Origin: Agrobacterium tumefaciens | GTDB lineage: Bacteria; Pseudomonadota; Alphaproteobacteria; Rhizobiales; Rhizobiaceae | Assembly (NCBI RefSeq): GCF_009649785.1 | Contig: NZ_WJOK01000008.1 | Span: forward strand, 176,492-240,491 | DNA: 64,000 nt | Direction of reading: 5' to 3' | Shown: in pieces, positions 58,763 through 64,000 of the stretch | How the letters are laid out: every line of letters begins with the position of its first letter | How positions within the stretch are numbered: the stretch's first letter is position 1 | Position numbers and translations under genes: made by a program | The notes under the pieces: model-generated | What the model was told of the DNA's origin: nothing | Databases searched by the model: none | Seen by the model: only the letters and a program-made list of their open reading frames with translations

Positions 58763-60016
58763 ATGGACATGACAGCGACATTTCCCTTTCTCAAAATCGA
58801 TCCCGCCACGCGTCGTGTTTCACTCGATGCCCGCAATCCGGCTTTCTACAACGATCCGAACCCGGTTTATGCTGCCCTGCATGCCCAATGTCCCACTTTC
58901 TATTGGGAAGAGCAGCGGCAGTGGTTTTTCACCGAATACGACCATGTCAGCGCCCTCCTGCGCGACCGCCGGTTCGGACGGCAGATCCTGCATGTTGCGA
59001 GCCGCGAGGAGATCGGTCTGGCAGAGCCGCTCGAGCATGTGAAGCATTTCGACGCCGCAGAGCAGCACTCGCTTCTGGAGCTGGAGCCGCCGGAACACAC
59101 ACGGCTGCGCACCCTCATCAACCGCGCTTTCGTTTCGCGGCATGTCGACAAGATGAAGCCAGAAATAGAGGAACTCGCCAACCGGCTGATCGACGCCTTC
59201 GAAAGAAACGGCGAGACGGAACTGCTTTCTTCCTATGCCGATATCATCCCGGTCACGATGATCGCGCGCATGATCGGCATTCCCGAGGAAATGGGACCGC
59301 AGCTTTTGAAATGGTCACATGCCTATGTCGGCATGTACATGTTCAAGCGCACGCCCGAGGACGAGCTTCTGGCCGACAGGGCCGCACATGAGTTTTCAGA
59401 CTATGTGCGCAGTGTGATCGCGGAGCGCCGGGCGGAGCCGAAAGACGATCTGCTGAGCCACATGATCCATACGGAGCACAAGGGCCAGTATCTGACCGAC
59501 GACGAGCTGATCTCGACCACCATCGTTCTGTTGAACGCCGGGCACGAGGCGACGGTGCACCAGATCGGCAATTCCGTGCGCATCATTCTGGAAAGCGGCA
59601 TCTCGCCCGACACACTTTTCCACGACGAGACGGCAACGGAACGCACGGTGGAAGAAACGCTGCGTATCTGCGCGCCCGTCCATATTTTCCAGCGCTGGGT
59701 TCTGGAGCCGGTCGAGATCGATGGCGTGGAATTCAAACGCGGCGACAAGGTCAGCCTCATTCTGGCGGCCGCCAATCTCGATCCGGCCAAGTTTTCCGAT
59801 CCCCTGGCATTCAGGCCGGACCGAAACGAAGGCGCCAACGTCTCCTTCGGCGCCGGCATCCATTTCTGCATTGGCGCGCCGCTGGCAAGGCTGGAGCTGA
59901 ACCTAGCCTTGCCTCTGCTTTTCAAGCGACTGCCGGGACTGAAGATTGCCGAGCCACCCAGGGTCAAGGACGTCTATCACTTCCATGGTCTGGAACGGCT
60001 CGATCTCAGCTGGTGA
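58763..60016 (+). CDS. Cytochrome P450
   Basis: A 417-residue soluble bacterial P450. The heme loop is FGAGIHFCIGAPLARLE (Cys369 ligand), the K-helix EETLR (298-301 core), and the I-helix LLNAGHEATVHQ. In the I-helix the acid Glu262 is followed by Ala263 and then Thr264, so the classical acid-alcohol pair (Glu-Thr) is shifted or broken. The substrate and its redox partners are unknown; no ferredoxin or reductase gene is adjacent. It is 86 bases after the GGDEF gene. Confidence 0.95.
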   Translation: MDMTATFPFLKIDPATRRVSLDARNPAFYNDPNPVYAALHAQCPTFYWEEQRQWFFTEYDHVSALLRDRRFGRQILHVASREEIGLAEPLEHVKHFDAAEQHSLLELEPPEHTRLRTLINRAFVSRHVDKMKPEIEELANRLIDAFERNGETELLSSYADIIPVTMIARMIGIPEEMGPQLLKWSHAYVGMYMFKRTPEDELLADRAAHEFSDYVRSVIAERRAEPKDDLLSHMIHTEHKGQYLTDDELISTTIVLLNAGHEATVHQIGNSVRIILESGISPDTLFHDETATERTVEETLRICAPVHIFQRWVLEPVEIDGVEFKRGDKVSLILAAANLDPAKFSDPLAFRPDRNEGANVSFGAGIHFCIGAPLARLELNLALPLLFKRLPGLKIAEPPRVKDVYHFHGLERLDLSW

Positions 60017-60074
60017 CAGCCACGCCGGGAACAACCTTTATCCCGGCGATGGACCAATAGAAATCATCCGGCCC

Positions 60075-60443
60075 CTACAACCGGATGACATAATCCTTGC
60101 GGGTCGTTTCGACGACCTCCCAGGTTCCCTTGAAGCCCGGCCGCAGGACCAGCCTGTCGCCCGGTTTCAGGTCGCGCGGGGATCCGCCATCCTCCGTCAG
60201 GATCGAGTGACCCTCGAGAATGTTGAAATATTCCCATTCGTCATAGACCACCCGCCATTTGCCGGGTGTCGACTGCCAGATGCCGGCATAGATGCCACCG
60301 GGCGCTTCCTCCAGATTCCACGTGGTGAATTTGGGGTCGCCGGAAATCAGCCTTTCCGGTGCGGGTGCACTGTGCTCCACCTCCGCCTCGACATCACTGG
60401 CCGTAGCGGTTCGTGTATCTTCGAATGCGAGAAAATTCGTCAT
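60075..60443 (-). CDS. Cupin-domain protein (Cupin_3/DUF861)
   Basis: A 122-residue single-domain cupin. The second half keeps the family: GIWQSTPGKWRVVYDEWEYF, then ILEGHSILTEDGG and KPGDRLVLRPGFKGTWEVVE. This is the Cupin_3 type, related to the ureidoglycine aminohydrolase cupins. His residues for metal are not all present (the first motif lacks HxH), so activity is doubtful. It starts 16 bases after metY on the same strand and probably shares its transcript. Confidence 0.88.
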   Translation of the reverse strand: MTNFLAFEDTRTATASDVEAEVEHSAPAPERLISGDPKFTTWNLEEAPGGIYAGIWQSTPGKWRVVYDEWEYFNILEGHSILTEDGGSPRDLKPGDRLVLRPGFKGTWEVVETTRKDYVIRL

Positions 60444-60458
60444 GACGACCCCGGTCTC

Positions 60459-61742
60459 TCAGAGCTTCGCAAGCGATTGTTCGAGATCGGCGATGATGTC
60501 CTTGACATCCTCGATGCCGATCGAGAGGCGCACCACATCCGGTCCGGCACCCGCCGCCGTCTGCTGTTCCGGTGTCAGCTGCGCATGTGTCGTGGAAGCC
60601 GGGTGGATGACGAGAGAGCGTGTATCGCCGATATTGGCGAGATGGGAGAAGAGTTGCAGACCTTCCACCAGCGCCTTGCCGGCGGCATAACCGCCCTTGA
60701 TGCCGAAGGTAAAGACGGAACCAGCGCCCTTTGGCGAATAATGCTGCTGGATTGCGTAGTTGTCGCTGTCCTCCAGCCCGGCATAATGCACCCAGCCCAC
60801 CTTGGGGTGCGCTTTCAGCCATTTGGCGACGGCCAGCGCATTATCGGAGTGGCGCTGAACGCGCAGCGGCAGGGTCTCTATGCCCGTGAGGATGAGGAAG
60901 GCATTGAAGGGCGAGATCGCAGGGCCGAGATCGCGTAAGCCAAGAACGCGGCAGGCAATCGCGAAGGCGAAATTGCCGAAGGTCTGGTGCAGCACGACGC
61001 CGGAATATTCTGGGCGGGGCTGCGACAGCGACGGATATTTATCCGTGGCCGACCAGTCGAAAGTGCCGCCATCGACGATGATGCCACCCATGGAATTGCC
61101 ATGGCCGCCGAGGAATTTCGTCAACGAATGCAATACGATATCCGCGCCATGTTCCAGCGGCCGCAACAAATAGGGGCTTGCCATGGTGTTATCGACGATG
61201 AGCGGCAGGCCGTGACGATGGGCGACATCTGCAATCGCGGCGATATCCACGAATGTGCCGCCCGGGTTGGCGAGGCTTTCGATGAAGATGGCGCGTGTGC
61301 GGTCGTCGATCTGCCGTTCGAAAGTGGCCGGATCAGCCGCATCGGCCCAGCGCACCTGCCAGTCGAAACCCTTGAAGGCGTGGCCGAACTGATTGATGGA
61401 GCCGCCATAAAGTTGGCGTGCCGCGACGAAATTGTCGCCGTGTTGCAGCAATGTGTGGAAAACCAGCAATTGCGCGGCGTGACCGGATGCAACGGCAAGT
61501 GCCGCCGTGCCGCCTTCAAGCGCTGCGACACGCTCCTCCAGAACCGCCTGGGTTGGGTTCATGATGCGCGTGTAGATATTGCCGAACTCTTTTAATCCGA
61601 ACAGCGCGGCTGCGTGATCGGCGTCACGGAAGGCATAGGCCGTTGTCTGGTAGATCGGCGTCGCGCGCGCACCGGTGGTCGGATCGGGCTGTGCGCCCGC
61701 GTGCACGGCCAACGTTGAGAACCCGGGATTGCTGCTCGGCAT
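60459..61742 (-). CDS. metY: O-acetylhomoserine sulfhydrylase (MetY type)
   Basis: A 427-residue PLP enzyme of the Cys/Met metabolism family. The PLP lysine is Lys209 in [11 protein letters not shown]; other motifs are [26 protein letters not shown] and the C-terminal [16 protein letters not shown]. The length and LALAVASG region fit O-acetylhomoserine aminocarboxypropyltransferase rather than MetB/MetC (about 390). It makes homocysteine (or methionine) from O-acetylhomoserine and sulphide (or methanethiol). GGAGG lies seven bases before the ATG at 61742 and is folded into a hairpin. Confidence 0.93.
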   Translation of the reverse strand: MPSSNPGFSTLAVHAGAQPDPTTGARATPIYQTTAYAFRDADHAAALFGLKEFGNIYTRIMNPTQAVLEERVAALEGGTAALAVASGHAAQLLVFHTLLQHGDNFVAARQLYGGSINQFGHAFKGFDWQVRWADAADPATFERQIDDRTRAIFIESLANPGGTFVDIAAIADVAHRHGLPLIVDNTMASPYLLRPLEHGADIVLHSLTKFLGGHGNSMGGIIVDGGTFDWSATDKYPSLSQPRPEYSGVVLHQTFGNFAFAIACRVLGLRDLGPAISPFNAFLILTGIETLPLRVQRHSDNALAVAKWLKAHPKVGWVHYAGLEDSDNYAIQQHYSPKGAGSVFTFGIKGGYAAGKALVEGLQLFSHLANIGDTRSLVIHPASTTHAQLTPEQQTAAGAGPDVVRLSIGIEDVKDIIADLEQSLAKL

Positions 61743-61749
61743 GATGTTT

Positions 61750-61770
61750 CCTCCAATGATATTTTGGAGG
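61750..61770 (-). promoter_or_regulatory. Hairpin that sequesters the metY Shine-Dalgarno sequence
   Basis: On the minus strand CCTCCAA (61770-61764) and TTGGAGG (61756-61750) form a perfect seven-base stem with a seven-base loop; the right arm contains the GGAGG ribosome site seven bases before the metY ATG. A TATGAT just upstream of the left arm could be the -10, putting the stem at the very 5' end of the mRNA. Confidence 0.6.
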
Positions 61771-61815
61771 GATCATAATGCCTTGCCGCCAAATGATAAG
61801 TCCAATCCGTACCAA

Positions 61816-62250
61816 CTATCGCACAATATTGAGACGCGGATACTCAATTGCGGGGCAACGGTCCATCACCACGTTCATGCCGTAGGCCTCGGCCTTGGCC
61901 GCCGCATTGTCGTCTCTGACCGACAGCTGGCCCCAGATCACCGATGGCCGCTGCGGCAGCAATATCGCCTCTTCGACAATTGCCGACAAATATTCCGGCG
62001 CCCGGAACACATCGACCATATCAACGGGTTCCGGAATGTCGGCAAGCCGCGCATACACTTTCTGCCCCAATATCTCCTTGCCCGCCTGACCGGGATTGAC
62101 CGGAAACACGCGGTAACCCTTGGACAGCAGAAAGCGCATGACGCCGTGGCTCGGCCGATCCGGATTGGGAGAGGCGCCAAGCAGGGCGATGGTCCTGACA
62201 TCCGTCAGAATTTTTCTGAGGTAATCCGGTTCATAGGTATCATGCTGCAT
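61816..62250 (-). CDS. CoA-binding domain protein (YccU-like)
   Basis: A 144-residue Rossmann-fold protein: IALLGASPNPDRPSHGVMRF, then VFPVNPGQAGKEILGQKVYA, VDMVDVFRAPE and WGQLSVRDDNAAAKAEAYGM. This is the CoA-binding-2 (YccU) family, whose exact role is unknown. The ATG at 62250 has AGAGGG about ten bases upstream and matches the family start; an ATG at 62271 and longer open frame upstream are less likely. It lies 73 bases upstream of metY on the same strand. Confidence 0.88.
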   Translation of the reverse strand: MQHDTYEPDYLRKILTDVRTIALLGASPNPDRPSHGVMRFLLSKGYRVFPVNPGQAGKEILGQKVYARLADIPEPVDMVDVFRAPEYLSAIVEEAILLPQRPSVIWGQLSVRDDNAAAKAEAYGMNVVMDRCPAIEYPRLNIVR

Positions 62251-63133
62251 GTCAACTTTTCCCTCTGCCATATCGCGCGGTTCAAGGACCTCATGCGCCG
62301 GCTCGACGCTCAATGGCCCAGCGAGAATTGCCTCTCCCGCATAAATCCGCGGACGAGCTTTTCGCACCGCTTTTTTGCGGCCGCTTTCCTAAATCTAGGA
62401 ACCCTCATCCTTCTCTTGAACCCCTGCCCGAATGAAAATATTGAACAAGCCGGACTCGTGGTGTCACGAAAGTACACCTAGTTTGCGCAAAATGATTTCA
62501 CAAAAACACCTTAAGCGGCGTTGTGCTGAGTATTTTTATCCAGTTTTTCAAAAGCATACATTTCGATGAATATTTGCTGAAACAACATTTGCGTGCATCT
62601 TATGCGCCCTTCGTCTCCTGTTTGTTTTCATTCCGTTCACCGATGCATTAGGCGTATCTAATTTTCAGAAAGTTATTCTGTAAATCAAGTTATAGGTAAA
62701 ACTGTAACGTTGTAGCGAGCCATTCAGTAATGAATTGAAACTTCTTTTCATTTTGAGCCTGCATGTGCTCGCTTGATTGATACAGTTTTATCTTCTGGAT
62801 ATGGGCAATTTTGAGCAGGAATAATCGCCGCAATCGGTCGCATTTTTGCAAAAAACACGTTCCACAGCAAAACCATAAGCTGTGCATCCGGCATCGACGC
62901 GTATGTCCTGCTGATGAAATCGTGAGCACGGCCGCATATCGCCTCTCGCACAGTTACCCACTCCATCCCGCAACACGCACAAACCCGAAACTTGACACGC
63001 GTCATAATCTGCAAAGAAGCAACCGCTTACGACAGGAGGATTTGCGTCTCCCACAGCCACCACGGAAAATGGATTCCGGTTTTCAAGCCGATGCTGTAGG
63101 TTGCCTGGAATAGCCCATGAGCGAGTCTCTATC
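62251..63133. other. 880-base stretch without a supported gene
   Basis: AT-richer than its surroundings. On the minus strand at 62748-63005 there is an open frame of about 85 codons with a CACCGMEW-type motif but no ribosome site, and an overlapping frame at 62690-62929 reads QSSEHMQAQNEKKFQFITEW before its stop. Either could be the decayed remains of a gene. No terminator, tRNA or repeat seen. Confidence 0.4.
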
Positions 63134-63970
63134 GTGACATTTGACATTCTAATTCTGGTGCTTCTGGGCGCGATATTGCATGCCGGATGGAATGCGCTGG
63201 TAAAATCCGGATCCGACAAGTCGCTGGACGCCTCGCTGATCGCGGCGGGCGCCGCAGCTTGTTCTTTACCCTTCCTGCCCTTCCTGCCGTTTCCTGCGCC
63301 GGTGGCCATTCCCTTTCTCATCGCCTCGGCCGTTCTGCAATTTGCCTATTTCCGCCTAGTCGCCGCCGCCTATACGATCGGCGATATCGGCCTCGTCTAT
63401 CCCGTCATGCGTGGCGTGGCGCCGCTGATCGTCGCAGCGACGAGCAGCCTTTTCCTCGGCGAGATTTTAAGCCCGCTTGCGCTTGCCGGGATTGCCATCA
63501 TTTCCGGCGGCATCCTGACGCTTGCCTTCGAGGCGCGGCGCGGCGGCGGAAAGGCGATCATTGTCGCGCTCATCAACGCCTTCGTGATTGCCTCCTACAC
63601 CTTCGTTGATGGTGTCGGCGCAAGGCTTTCCGGCAATGCGATTTCCTATACGCTGTGGATGTCGCTTCTGCCGCCCGTCCTCCTCTTTGGTTTCGCCTTT
63701 TACCAGCGCGGCGTAAGCGCCGTTACGCAGCATGTGCGGCGAAACTGGTGGCGCGGCCTGATCGGCGGCGGCGGCTCCATCCTCTCCTACGGGCTGGCGC
63801 TCTACGCCATGACCAAGGCCCCCGTCGCCGTCGTCGCGGCGCTGCGCGAAACCTCAATTCTGTTTGCGCTGGTGATCTCCGTCGTCATCCTCAAAGAACG
63901 CGCCAGCGTCTGGCGTTATCTCGCTGGCGGCATCATCGCAGCGGGTGTTCTGGTCATGCGGCTGGGATGA
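63134..63970 (+). CDS. EamA/DMT-family transporter
   Basis: A 278-residue membrane protein with ten hydrophobic helices in two five-helix EamA repeats: LHAGWNALVKSG, YTIGDIGLVYPVMRGVAPLI in the first, and YGLALYAMTKAPVAVVAALR, ETSILFALVIS and ILKERASVWR in the second. The family exports or imports small metabolites; the substrate is unknown. The GTG at 63134 begins MTFDILILVLLGAILHAGWN and is preferred to a TTG 33 bases upstream. The ribosome site is weak. Confidence 0.9.
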   Translation: MTFDILILVLLGAILHAGWNALVKSGSDKSLDASLIAAGAAACSLPFLPFLPFPAPVAIPFLIASAVLQFAYFRLVAAAYTIGDIGLVYPVMRGVAPLIVAATSSLFLGEILSPLALAGIAIISGGILTLAFEARRGGGKAIIVALINAFVIASYTFVDGVGARLSGNAISYTLWMSLLPPVLLFGFAFYQRGVSAVTQHVRRNWWRGLIGGGGSILSYGLALYAMTKAPVAVVAALRETSILFALVISVVILKERASVWRYLAGGIIAAGVLVMRLG

Positions 63971-64000
63971 AACAGGTGAATCTATGGGGTAAAATAATAC

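Noticed and set aside
61743..61815. SAM-II or similar riboswitch before metY
   Set aside because: The conserved SAM-II core words are not present in the 73 bases; only the Shine-Dalgarno hairpin is.
62748..63005. An 85-codon minus-strand frame with a Cys-rich start
   Set aside because: Not supported as an intact gene: no ribosome site and no family; kept only as a possible remnant.
1..64000. Mobile elements, CRISPR arrays, rRNA or prophage genes
   Set aside because: Looked for and not seen; no transposase, integrase, regularly spaced repeats or rRNA sequence found.

Overview
The window reads as a stretch of core chromosome from an alphaproteobacterium of the Rhizobiaceae, most likely Agrobacterium. 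This is an inference from protein sequence and gene order: the divK-pleD pair, a 14-gene nuo operon followed by birA, RNase J and a short ProS, lolDE next to dnaE, and hupB-lon-clpX-clpP. The DNA is GC-rich and densely coding. I see no insertion sequence, prophage, CRISPR array or rRNA. Long reading frames antisense to the real genes are codon-bias shadows and were left out.

Region 1 (1-14.2 kb): a truncated GNAT acetyltransferase and an AidB-type acyl-CoA dehydrogenase on the minus strand. A plus-strand run follows: pyrB, a catalytically degenerate dihydroorotase homologue, plsY, dprA, topA, rnr, a DUF983 protein, a Nudix hydrolase, an MFS transporter and rpmG with its terminator. An 830-base stretch after rpmG holds no recognisable gene. 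Region 2 (15-23.8 kb): divK-pleD (response regulator and diguanylate cyclase), a DUF3572 protein, dinB with an extra zinc ribbon, a secreted L,D-transpeptidase, and convergent dnaE. Just upstream of dnaE is an unlisted 28-codon membrane micro-protein gene behind a triple GTTC-N7 LexA-type operator.

Region 3 (24-31.2 kb, minus strand): lolD, lolE, proS, a DUF1467 membrane protein, RNase J and birA; a strong plus-strand terminator between proS and the DUF1467 gene suggests a small RNA. Region 4 (31.2-47 kb): the complete nuo operon for respiratory complex I, nuoA to nuoN, with two passengers: a GFA-family zinc protein between nuoC and nuoD and an 86-residue exported protein between nuoD and nuoE. 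NuoE carries a C-terminal helix-hairpin-helix extension. Region 5 (47.4-48.6 kb): two tandem tRNA-Asp genes, one tRNA-Val and a small membrane-protein candidate.

Region 6 (48.8-57 kb): an exported phytase-like beta-propeller protein behind a good Pho box, then the nucleoid protein HupB and the proteases Lon, ClpX and ClpP, with a heat-shock-type promoter candidate before clpP. Region 7 (57.4-64 kb): a membrane GGDEF protein, a cytochrome P450, and a minus-strand CoA-binding protein, MetY-type sulfhydrylase and cupin, where metY has its Shine-Dalgarno sequence folded into a hairpin. An EamA transporter closes the window.

The most interesting item is the predicted SOS-controlled 28-residue membrane protein upstream of dnaE. 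It resembles in size and logic the Caulobacter SidA division inhibitor or the TisB-type toxins, but homology to either is not established here.
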